Of a stretch of DNA of 64,000 nt, positions 54,856-64,000 are shown one piece after another. The stretch comes from Enoplolaimus lenunculus (lineage: Eukaryota > Nematoda > Enoplea > Enoplida > Thoracostomopsidae): the NCBI GenBank assembly GCA_030248215.1, contig JASANG010002343.1, positions 84,111 to 148,110 of the forward strand. The letters run 5' to 3'. The position numbers were made by a program, and so were the translations under genes. The notes under the pieces are model-generated. The model did no database searches. It worked only from the letters and a program-made list of their open reading frames with translations, and was not told the origin of the DNA. Position 1 is the first letter of the stretch. The number at the start of each line of letters is the position of its first letter.

Positions 54856-56063
54856 TTAAAATATCCAAGAATTCATTTTGCAGTAGATAAACACCGCTCG
54901 TAATTCTGAGTAAAAATAGCAGCAAACACTTGAAATACTACCAAGTGCCAGTATTCCAAATGCTTTCGACAAATCAGATAAACGCAACGGTAAAAAAGCT
55001 AAAATGTGCCGTTGCGATTGTCGCTTTTGGCCACTGTATTGCGTTGAGCGTCCAAAAATGCGAAACTCCGGCAAAACTATGTGTCCGGTCTCAAGCAACC
55101 ATCCAAGAGCTACGTTCAGTTTAGATAGAACTCTTGTTGATACTCCAGGACGTATCAGTGAACACGTAAACGTTGTTGGTGCGCCTTCTAGTGAGACCCA
55201 TTGTAAATCATATCTATGATCCAATAGCTGACCGTCTGATACAAAACTGAATTGATTTGAATGTTTAGACAACGAATTAAATACCTGTGCAAGTGTTGGA
55301 ACGAACTTGATTGGTTGGTACCGAAGCGAGTCGCGCAATTCACGATAAGGCGAACGATTTGATTGGCTAATCGCTTCAAATATATACGCAGGTTCAGATT
55401 TTGCAATCCATTCGATAGCTTGAGATTTCAATCCTTGTACAACCGTTGGCCACGATTTGTATGGAAACCGCTTTTGTGTAACATAGTCAGTAATTAAAAT
55501 ATTGCCAATATAGCATTCGCAGAAAAACACAGAAATGAACAATAAATTGATAAGAATTTTGGGGACTGGAACACGAATTTCAGCAATTAAAACGAGCTTT
55601 AAGGTGCATTTAAGAACGATCAGTGGTATAAGTTGCTGCCACGATAGCATAAATTTAGCGTTTGATGTTTGAGAATTAGCAATTAACCCGCCTTCAGAGT
55701 AACGCAGTACTGTTGACAAGCATGAAAAGTCTTGTATTCGGTCTTTGTCAGGAACTAAAGTATAGAAAGTAATGTCAGCTTCACCTGATTCAAGATACGC
55801 TAAGGCTCCGGTCCAGTTGTGGTATGGTGACAAGTGTAAATATCCTCCACCAGCGTGCGCGCTTGGCAATATACAAAATGATATATGACTTAAATGTAAC
55901 GCTTCGATTAAAAGTATATAACCTGCAATGTCTTTGTCGTATTTGTAAGCGGAAGTTGCCTGGGGCATGCATTGAGTTAAATTACAACACTGACGTTGAT
56001 GAAACGTTGCGTAATGATCTACGATAGTTAAATGAGGCAACATATTAAACGTGTACAAACAGT
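54856..56063 (-). CDS. ionotropic glutamate receptor-like protein, large 3'-terminal exon
   Basis: The exon follows the acceptor GTTCTTTTAG, starts at 56063 in phase 1 and stays open about 402 codons to TAA at 54856. Its order fits a receptor without the long amino-terminal domain. Lobe S1 includes NWTGALAYLESGEADITF, then VPDKDRIQDFS, as in the ligand-binding lobes of glutamate receptors. A membrane segment (LIPLIVLKCTLKLVLI) is followed by a second (KILINLLFISVFFCE) and YIGNILITDYVTQKRFPY, the place of the SYTANLAAF motif. Lobe S2 runs to LGWLLETGHI, then a last membrane segment (AFGILALGSISSVCCYFY). I see no pore helix between the first two membrane segments. The family's ligand-contact Arg (TxxREE) falls near Lys in PDKDR. 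Such proteins are cation channels or chemosensory receptors; ligand and function here are unknown. The first exon, with start codon and signal peptide, lies upstream and was not found. Confidence 0.7.
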
Positions 56064-56097
56064 CTAAAAGAACAGTTATTTTTTAGTTAATATAAAC

Positions 56098-56238
56098 GGC
56101 CAATGTTACTTTGAAAGGTGTAACAGTAGATTAAGCGTATTCCTAAGCCTATGCCTAAGCAAAAATGTAATCTAGAATATAATCCTACTCTTGTATAGAT
56201 CCACCAGAAACCTGGACGCCCCTTATGTAACATGGGCC
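56098..56238 (-). mobile_element. Tel-MITE, subfamily C, beside the receptor-like gene
   Basis: GGCCAATGTTACTTTGAAAG at the left; ACGCCCCTTATGTAACATGG plus GCC at the right; TATTCCTAAGCCTATGCC inside. It starts 35 bp upstream of the large exon, inside the preceding intron. Confidence 0.75.
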
Positions 56239-56239
56239 A

Positions 56240-57045
56240 TATTAAATGTAGAATTAGCTAAATTTCCTGCAACACGCTCAATACTGTGAAAAATTGTCGA
56301 TGTCTAGGTAAAGACTTATATCATTTTAATAAAAGAGCGTGCCTTTCGTCTGTAGTCCCTACTTTTAGGGAGTCTGTTTTGTACCTACTCACTTGGAACA
56401 CTGTCAGAACAACACTGGCTGTAAAGCACATGCCTGGTTGTCGCATCCAAGGCCGGAGCGGCCACCACCCATTCCCCCATTTGGGAGGGGGGCATCCGCT
56501 AAAAGGGTCCCCACCCTAACCGGTTAAAACAAAAACCGCCGAAGTTTTAAAAATGCGTTTGGCATCTGTCTCGCTTCGCTAGCGAGTTTGAAGGCCCCAC
56601 CATGGAGTTTAGGGGAAGCCCCACCTCTGTCAGCTCCGGTACTGGTGGCATCGTTTTCCGACACAAGTCCTAACAAAGAGGGTGGCTGGACAACTTTTTA
56701 CAACAATACGCATTATTACGTGGATGACCCATGAAATACTGATAAAAAAATTTTAGTTATAACAAATGCTGCTAAAAATAAGAACACATCGCAGTTTAGC
56801 ATGGCTATTCTAGCAATATTGAAACTGCGAGACTCAGCCATTCTATCAGAAACGTTGATGAGCAAGGGTGTGGCTACTGTCAGCCAGCACGCATGTTAAA
56901 CAGTTACGCATGGGTGCAGCCATGATTGCGGAAATGGTGGTTAATACGTAAAAATTTTAATCGAGTTTCTCCTAAAATGATTGGATTAAATTCACAATGG
57001 AATTTTAGCTCTCCCGTGCAGTCTATAGTCGTACTACAATTTGTA
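56240..57045. other. stretch with no recognised gene
   Basis: It contains a GC-rich patch near 56440-56640 (GGAGGGGGGCATCC; TCTCGCTTCGCTAGCGAG), likely another repeat, but no gene signal. Confidence 0.35.
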
Positions 57046-57265
57046 CACTTCAAAAAATGATGAGTCAAATTGACTCTCTCCGAAATAGGCTTTTCCGGAC
57101 TACACAAACGGAGTAAAATTGAACTCCGCCACAGTCAAATTCGACTCACCGAGCGACTCAGTTAGTCGGATTTGACTCTGGCTGAGTCGAATTTTGACTC
57201 AGTTTGTGTAGTCAGGAAAAGCCTATTTCGGAGACAGTCAATTTGACTCACCATTGTTTGCAGTG
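57046..57265. mobile_element. MITE with TTGACTC palindromes, second copy
   Basis: Left GAGTCAAATTGACTCTCTCC and CGAAATAGGCTTTTCC; right GGAAAAGCCTATTTCGGAGA and CAGTCAATTTGACTC. The ends CACTTC.. and ..GCAGTG correspond to the CACTGTAAAAA ends at 12890-13044. The two arms could pair over more than 60 bp. Confidence 0.8.
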
Positions 57266-57269
57266 TATA

Positions 57270-58465
57270 TTGAGCCACAATAAAACCGCAAATCATGAAA
57301 AACTATAACACATCATTTGTTCTTGCCAATCAAACTTATTCAAAAGATCATGTACTGCTTCACCAAATAGCAACACCAAAATGCTTTATTCTTCTAAACA
57401 AATGCTTTAAAAATCAAGAAACATTATAAATAAACTCGTTAAAAATTTACCTCAGACCATTTTTTGTAAAAGTAAAAACCAAAACGACGCAGAAAGTAAC
57501 GTTTACGCAGCAGCCACAAATTTTGCAGTCAGCTGAAGGAATTTAACGATATTGAAATACTACTGCTAATACCAATATCATGCGTTCGAATTTTACGAAA
57601 AATATGGCGTCATTTTCCGATCTTATCCATCATCCACAATTCAGTTGTGTTAAATTTTTCACGGTCAGACCACTGGTCCACGAGTTATCGTCAAATAACG
57701 TCTGTTTCAAATCATTGGTGGCAGCGTACCAATTATTTGACTATAGCTCGTTAGCTAGACGTTTGACTGCTGCAGAAAATTTAACACAGTTCGACTCAGT
57801 TCCACAATTATTTTCGTCGAATGATATGTAATTTGTCTAACTTTTTAGCTAAAAAATTTTCGGGTGTATAAAGAGTATGATGCTGTTTTCGATTGCTGTA
57901 ATCAGTGAAAAATTTTCTGTAACTTATAAACAAATGTTTCCCGCATGGCAATGAGTGTGCATGAAACATGCAATTTAAAGCCTTTGGCTCTTATTTTACT
58001 TGTGTGCGCAGTACAAAATATGTATACGATGCGAGATCTGTATGGCACACAAGCGTTAATAGTTTATCGTGTGAAAATGGTGTATAAAACCTTTTAATCT
58101 GAGAGACCGGTATGCCAAATTTTAAATATGTTTAAACGCTGTATTTGGTGTCGGATCGTAAAAATTTCTGATCGGAATCCCCTTGAAATATTTAACAGGA
58201 AAAGCGCTCGCAATATACTTATCGCTTCGTATGTACAGCTTATGGCGTAAACATTGGCGAAAGAAACACCAGCATGAACTGGAGTTGTTTGGCAAAACTT
58301 ACTTTGAGTTAAAGTTTGGTGAAAACTATACTTTGAATTAACAAATGTTTGGCTATTGAAACCAAGGGCCTGTGATATGCTGGGGCGTCCGCAGAAAATT
58401 ATGGTGGGGTGGCAACTCAAAATTGTTAACTTTTAGACTGAGGCAATTTGGGGGTCACCAGCCAA
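57270..58465. other. stretch with short frames only
   Basis: A plus frame at 57580-57831 (83 codons) and pieces on the minus strand look mildly protein-like but show no recognisable domain and no coherent splice model. They may contain an upstream exon of the receptor-like gene. Confidence 0.3.
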
Positions 58466-58469
58466 ATTT

Positions 58470-58673
58470 GGACCCATGTATAAAACTGGTACGGATGGTT
58501 TTCCGGCGGGGCTGTAATGGAGTCTGTTTAAGCTTTAGGTTAACTTTTTTGCTTCGGCTAATGCTTAAGCTTTGGAATATGCTCACCCTTACGCCTAAGC
58601 TTTTAATCTAGGGTTAAGCTTAGGCTTAGGAGTTTGATTATACTTCTGTTCCGGCCATGTTCTATACATGGGC
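58470..58673 (+). mobile_element. Tel-MITE
   Basis: GGACCCATGTATAAAACTGG at the left; GGTTAAGCTTAGGCTTAGG inside; CCGGCCATGTTCTATACATG then GGC at the right. Confidence 0.7.
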
Positions 58674-59014
58674 TCAAATTTGGGAGGCACGGCCCCCAAT
58701 GCCCTCTGTGGTGGACGTCTGTAGAGATATTAAGAAGTTATGGGGGGACGGATGTCAAATTTTTTGGATGGTTTCGATTTTTCCTTCCAGTCGTCGTACG
58801 CCCAAAGAAGGTTGGATTTTGAAATTTGGATATTTCCACTTCTCATTACCTCCCTTGATTATTCCACGATCAAATTTGGATATATGAAAAATTTGACTTG
58901 AAGAACTAAATAAATATTTTTAGTGAGCTGCAACTTTGAACGTTGTAAACTTTGAGTTTTGATGCAAACGATCGTAAAAAACGCCCATATTTGATTATTT
59001 TTTTTGGGGGGGGG

Positions 59015-59330
59015 GGATTTGCCGACTAATTCGACAATAATCGGCACTTTTCGAGAGTATCGATGATACCGGTACTGCAAGAAAATGCTGATTCTTTGTC
59101 GATACTTTTTGCACTTAGCAAACAGTTGAAATACTTCCACTTTTGCTTGCCGACATATATATAGCAATGTGTCTGATCAAGAAACTGTAATGTATCCAGC
59201 CATTGTGTTTGAAAAACTTATTTGAACAGTTTTCATGGTATATATAGCCGTTACGGTTGTTAAGCTTTGAGTATTCGCGTTTATAATTATGTAATGTAGC
59301 ATCTAACTGGTCATTAAGCATAGGATTAGG
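59015..59330. mobile_element. partial relative of the GTGCCGAT MITE
   Basis: TTTGCCGACTAATTCGAC, GCTGATTCTTTGTCGATACT and ATGTAATGTAGCATC match the element at 14461-15171. The terminal repeats are missing. Confidence 0.5.
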
Positions 59331-59564
59331 GTCTTTAATTTGTTTTTTATGTTTTGGCTCGGAATGAAATCAACAAAATCAAGACACTTCTGTAAGGACA
59401 TCACTCCCGTGGTTAATTCACAAAAAAAAACTCAAACGACACCCTTAAAACCGCCTAGCATTTGGATATAACAGTTTATCACTTAGCGAAGCACAAGAGT
59501 CAGCAAACACTTGGCGGATCTGTAAAAATCTGTTCGCTCACCGCGAACATTTTCATACGGGCGC

Positions 59565-59725
59565 GTAGCCCAGGGGTGACAGGGGGTTCGCCCCCCCTGG
59601 AAAAAAATTTGGCCTTTCATATAAAATTTTTAACTTGCCTGCAAGTCATCAAAAACCCTTGAATGCCCCTACTAAAACATTTTTAGCCCCTTCTAGCATG
59701 GTGAGCTGGCTTCGGGTCTGTTTTC
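59565..59725. mobile_element. GGCCCGTAGCCAG-family MITE copy
   Basis: GGCGCGTAGCCCAGGGGTGA at the left, GAGCTGGCTTCGGGTC at the right, with GGGGGTTCGCCCCCC inside. Confidence 0.55.
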
Positions 59726-59989
59726 ATACACCTAAATATTTAGTCGTATGCAACATATTCAGACATACACGCAGTGCCAGAGCAAACACAGGTGGGGGCA
59801 CCGTCCAAACTTTAGATTGGGGGTCCTAAACTTGCGATACGAAGCACTAACTAGAAATATTTGTAATGTACCTGTCTATTTTTATTTTAAATATCAGATA
59901 ATATTATGCAAAGTGGTAAAAACTAACGCGTACATCATTTTAATTTACAAGATCGTAGTTACGGACATTGGTCGTTCATCCCATAAAGC

Positions 59990-60255
59990 CCCCATTCACA
60001 CGTGCAAGTTTTTACAGCGAGAAATCGCAGCTGCAACTTGAACGAAATATTTGCCGCTGCAAGTAGTTTCAAACGAACAATCCGATGGACCAATCAAACT
60101 GCAGGTGCTAGAAATTCAAGCGAGTTGCAACTGCGTTCACAGGTGCGAATTAAACTCAATTGCCTGAATCCCAATGAATAATTTGCAGCAGCAAGAACTT
60201 CAAAGCTGCTTTGTGACCAAATTTGCACATGTACCTAAGTTGCACGTGCAAGGCT
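59990..60255. mobile_element. TGCAAGTTTTTGC-family MITE copy
   Basis: The left end CATTCACACGTGCAAGTTTT matches 54571. GCAGCTGCAACTTG follows. The right end is worn (TTGCACGTGCAAGG). Confidence 0.6.
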
Positions 60256-60489
60256 TAAAACAAAAATTTCAAACGTTTTTTAGGTTTTGTCGATTCTTTT
60301 TAACATTAACCCTATAAAATATCAAATTTACATGACGAAATCAGGATGTTCCAATCTGTTTGTACAACAAACTTCGCACAAATTTAAAGTTCTGACTACT
60401 TTTACAAATATGAAATATAGATCAAACCTAAAGTAAACAACAAATAACAAAAACAAAGCAGCTTTAAGTCAAATTTTATCAGATATTTT

Positions 60490-60636
60490 GGCCAATGTAA
60501 AGAACAGGGGCGGAACAGTATTATAACCGTATTCCTAAGCCTAAGCCTAAGCCAAGCAAAAAAAATAGTGTAAAGCTTAAGCTTACTCAATTGCAGTCCC
60601 GCAGGAAAACGTCTGGCCCCTGATCTTTACACGGGC
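60490..60636 (-). mobile_element. Tel-MITE
   Basis: GGCCAATGTAAAGAACAGGG at the left; CCTAAGCCTAAGCCAAGC inside; GGCCCCTGATCTTTACACGG then GCC at the right. Confidence 0.85.
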
Positions 60637-60639
60637 CGA

Positions 60640-60915
60640 TATTTCTTCAAGTTACATCTCTATTTGTTCATGGTAATGTGATTTCCCAATATTTATTTGA
60701 AAATCATTGTACGCCGTGCAAATATATATTGCGTCGGGGTTTTGCAACCTGTTGGATTTATGACATGGGTTCCGGCAGGTATGTGGCACGTTTACAGCTA
60801 CACACCCCCTTGTATTTATAGAGTAAAAAAATAAAGATTTTGGAAATTCAACAGATGATTTAAAATTGTTCTTCGCAGGACCCCACTACAATACTCGGAC
60901 CCAGTATTCTGGTAG
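60640..60915 (+). CDS. doubtful end of a small Cys-containing gene
   Basis: A frame open from the end of the MITE to 60778 (with HCTPCKY and GFATCWIYDMGSG) is followed by a good donor (GTATGT). An acceptor at 60878 (TTCTTCGCAG) leads to a short exon ending at TAG 60913-60915. In another frame that exon encodes a hydrophobic tail (ILVAPIIFILVYI) to TGA at 60944-60946, as in GPI-anchored proteins, but the phases do not allow both. No upstream exon or start was found, so this may be chance. Confidence 0.2.
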
Positions 60916-61051
60916 CGCCCATCATCTTCATTCTTGTTTACATTTGAGTAAATAATACATGGCAAATCAAAAATAATAATCATATGCAAACAGAATCAAG
61001 TCACAACCTTAGTATGGCAATAAAAGTTGCACCGAGTATAGAAACTGCACA

Positions 61052-61127
61052 GGGTGCAAACGGATAGTAAAAACAACGGAAACGGATACTGATTGTTACA
61101 GGAAACAAATATCCGGTTATACCCTAA
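61052..61127. mobile_element. short GGATATCCGG-family MITE remnant
   Basis: CAGGGTGCAAACGGATAGTA at the left and AAATATCCGGTTATACCCT at the right. At about 76 bp it is the smallest copy with both ends. Confidence 0.6.
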
Positions 61128-61382
61128 AACTGAATATATATTAGTTCAAACAGAAAAGTAATGTACAACGCCTGTGCTGACGTGCATGCTTCTGCCGTCT
61201 TGAATCTGGGTAACAATTAGGATACTGATGGCAGGATCTCATTTTTAAAACAGTTTTTGCCAAAGTAAAGCATACGGCTTTGGAGAATGTTCAACACAAA
61301 GCGTACACGTTTATCCCGTTAGGCCCTGCAGGTATTTATGAACAGCCAAATTATATTTGTAACTGCAAATCAACGAACCGAA

Positions 61383-61612
61383 TTCAGCCAATCACATTGT
61401 CAATGCAAGTAATTCAGACAACCTCACTGTCATTGAAAATAATTCAGCCAATCACATTGGGAATGAAAGTGTTTCAGAAGAATCACATAGTCAATGCAAA
61501 AAATTCAGCCAATCACATTGTCAGCGAAAATAATTCAGCCAATCACATTGTCAATGAAACTCGTTTAGCCAATCATATTGTCAACGAAAAACAATTCAGC
61601 CAATCATATGGT
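61383..61612. repeat. 30-bp minisatellite, about 7-8 imperfect copies
   Basis: The unit is close to ATTCAGCCAATCACATTGTC plus AATGAAAATA. The 144-codon frame through it is a repeat by-product. Confidence 0.75.
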
Positions 61613-61719
61613 AGCAAAACGACGCAGATCTACGGCCGCCTATTGATGCTGTTAAGTAAAGAAATCTTCACCATAAAATTTAATGAGGAGGATCCAAAGT
61701 GTGGTTTCACCTAGGCAGG

Positions 61720-64000
61720 TAGGGTTTTGGTTTTCAATTGGCTATTTTTTTACGGATCGTAACAGCATTAAAACTGCTGATAGGTGCAGACAGCATCTTG
61801 GAATTAATGCTTTAATACCAGGTTGATTATTTTGTGTTGGTGACAGCAGTTTGGTTTTTGCCTGATTGTTCATAACTTACTTTGATAATAAGCAACAGTA
61901 ACATAGAAACTGTCATTTGCGGTTAATATATTAAACTTATAAATAAAAATTACACAATTCATACTAATTTTGTTTATTGAAACATTTCATTGAGGCCGAT
62001 ATATTTTCCGTAAATTTACAGAATATTTTGTTGCTTTGGTTGTTTGTGAACAACTTTGGTCACCGTACTGCTGTAAAGAAATGTTAGTTGTGCGCATTCT
62101 GATAGTCCTATATGTTCACCAAGGCGTAATCCAGTTTAGCTTTCAACTTCTACTGATACAGAAGCTAATTTATGCTTTGATATACCAATTTTAATGGCGC
62201 GAAAGCTGTCCAGCGGCCCTTGTAGCTTATCACTTCAACGTTTTTCTTGAATGCGATAGAACAAAACCACTGTGCTGTTTGCAAACATGTAAATAGTTTG
62301 ACATATTTCGGGCATAACATTGACATGACAATGGTTATTTACATGTTTTACTCTAAATATAACAAAGGGATTGCCTTATGAAAGGTCAAAGCCGCAAAAC
62401 AGTCTGAAAGTAGTCTGGCGCAGAGGCGGAACCAAAAATTTCTGACTCGAGGCCGAGCTGGCAAGTGTTATGAAACGCAAAAATTGTAAGGTAAGAGAGG
62501 AACATTATCTTTTTATCAGCAAAACAATTTCTGAGGGGGTAAAATTGCCTTACCAAATAAAACGTAATTAATATTTGGAAACTCAACAGTTTACTAATTT
62601 TAGGTGCTTCCGTTTGCCTGTTTTAAAACCTATCCCTGTCTGGTTATGGGTCCTTTATAAGTCAGTAAAAATTATCAATCTATGTCTTATTATTCACAAA
62701 ATATTGCTGGACATAAGTGTAACAAATCACAGAAATGCTCTTTAGTTTTCGGGTAAAAGTTTTGCGTAAAGACCACAAATGCAAGCCAAACAAGCAACAT
62801 TTTAAGCTCTTGCGCCCGTATTCTCAGATTGTCTAGCATCTATCACCAGTTAGCAACAGGGTTGTCGAACAAACTATTAAACGGTGTGGTTATAAGAAGT
62901 ATCGCGTATTTTTACACTTTAATTTAACCTACTTTTATGAGAATGTTCAGATTGGTAAATGTCACAGTTCGTTTGTTTGAAAACCTATTTAACTGGTGAC
63001 AGATGCTGCAAACCTGTTGAAAAATATGACTGTTCAGCATTTTTTTGTTTCTGCCATACATGAGTTAGTGCGCTTTTTGTTCTTTTCTGTTATATAGTGT
63101 AAATTGTAATATTTAATTAAAAATATTGTGTCTTAAGTTTCAGAAACGTCTTGAAAAACTTGGCAGTATTTTAAATACAGAAGTACGTAAATTATCTAAA
63201 ATGTTAACTTTAACAACATTTACCCTTTTGTTATAATATAAACAATAGCATTATTTGCCGTTTTAGCTTGTTTCGTTTCGAAACAATAAACATTGTGTGC
63301 GCGACTGTTTGTGGCGTATTACAAAATTCAACTGCATAAACTGTCGCAAATATTGTCAAACTGCAAAGTGTACTATTGCAATTAGCAATTGCACCATTAT
63401 ATCTCATGTTTCATAAACAATATTACCGACAAGAATGCCAGGTAGAGTACCATACGGGCAGTGGGTGAAAAATAAAAACTTTCGTTTTAGGTGATTTTCT
63501 GTATTAATAAAGTTCGTAGCATATCTTATTGCTATATACCTTTGTTTGAACACTAAGCATTTAAGTATTAATATCTGGCAAGGTTTTTGGAACAAGCTGA
63601 AAAAAAACCATTCAAAACCTTACGCAAAACGTTAACTTTAAGGTACAACCGGAGGTCCGGCTCTGGCTTCGACAAAAATTCAAACCCAAGTTTTGGATTC
63701 GCGTCCTGCCGTATTTTTGTCAAACCAAAATGGACGGTGTGCAGTTTCTGTAATCGACTAAAAAGTTTACTGACTATGTTAAAATTATAGGTTTAGACAG
63801 CAAATTGAACGTTTTTTCCAATTGTTTTTAAATTCTACAAAAATAATTGTTTTTAAATTCTACAAAATTACGGACGTGAGTTGATCAAATACCTTTCTAC
63901 GAACTTGTCAACTCAACATAAAAACGAATTTTCTAAACTTTTAATTTCGTTAGTGAAATAATATTTTAAAAAAAATTTAACTAATCATGCACTACAAGCC
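61720..64000. other. AT-rich tail of the window, no secure gene
   Basis: A degraded relative of the TTA-duplicating MITE spans about 62814-63028 (CGCCCGTATTCTCAGATTG; TAACTGGTGACAGATGCTGC). Otherwise there are only short frames without splice context. AATTGTTTTTAAATTCTACA is repeated in tandem at about 63816-63867. Confidence 0.4.

Noticed and set aside
57580-57831. 83-codon plus frame, and a possible minus-strand exon for the receptor-like gene at about 57671-57740
   Set aside because: Both look mildly protein-like, but no conserved motif is seen and the minus-strand exon relies on a weak donor. Not enough to annotate.
61280-61714. 144-codon plus-strand frame
   Set aside because: It runs through a 30-bp minisatellite and has no recognisable domain.

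Overview
This is a repeat-rich, AT-rich animal nuclear window with few, intron-broken genes. A nematode outside the Caenorhabditis-type lineages is my best guess. Three things point that way. The hexamer TTAGGC, the nematode telomere unit, is repeated inside many small elements. A divergent ionotropic-glutamate-receptor-like gene has a nematode-like look. A conserved AT-AC minor-spliceosome intron is present, a class missing from C. elegans but kept in some early-branching nematodes. The assignment is inference, since no rRNA or mitochondrial marker is present.

Layout. 1-15.5 kb: repeats (minisatellites, terminal-inverted-repeat elements, tRNA-derived fragments) plus a weakly supported small secreted-protein gene on the minus strand (4.36-6.48 kb). 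15.7-24.4 kb, plus strand: a complete six-exon SRSF10-type SR splicing factor (371 aa). Its second intron is a 4.6-kb AT-AC U12-type intron, and its introns carry four copies of one hAT-like MITE. 24.9-27.3 kb: a foldback element and further repeats. 30.0-30.9 kb, plus strand: a two-exon gene for a small secreted or membrane-anchored six-cysteine protein (174 aa). 31-35.6 kb: nested MITEs. 35.7-52.9 kb, plus strand: an anoctamin/TMEM16 gene of at least 17 exons, with ten predicted membrane segments and a long basic Ser/Thr-rich tail; one stretch near 38.0-40.2 kb is unresolved. 53.1-53.6 kb: a near-identical 236-bp tandem duplication. 54.9-56.1 kb, minus strand: most of a glutamate-receptor-like gene in one large exon, with a MITE directly after its stop codon. 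56-64 kb: mostly repeats with no secure gene.

The genes do not form an operon or pathway: they encode a splicing regulator, a membrane channel or scramblase, a receptor-like protein and a small surface protein. The element landscape is the most distinctive feature. About twenty short elements with inverted ends (GGCC-rich) carry internal TTAGGC-type tracts, and several of them, with other MITEs, sit inside gene introns or beside splice and poly(A) sites. No intact transposase was found and no retroviral or LTR element was recognised.
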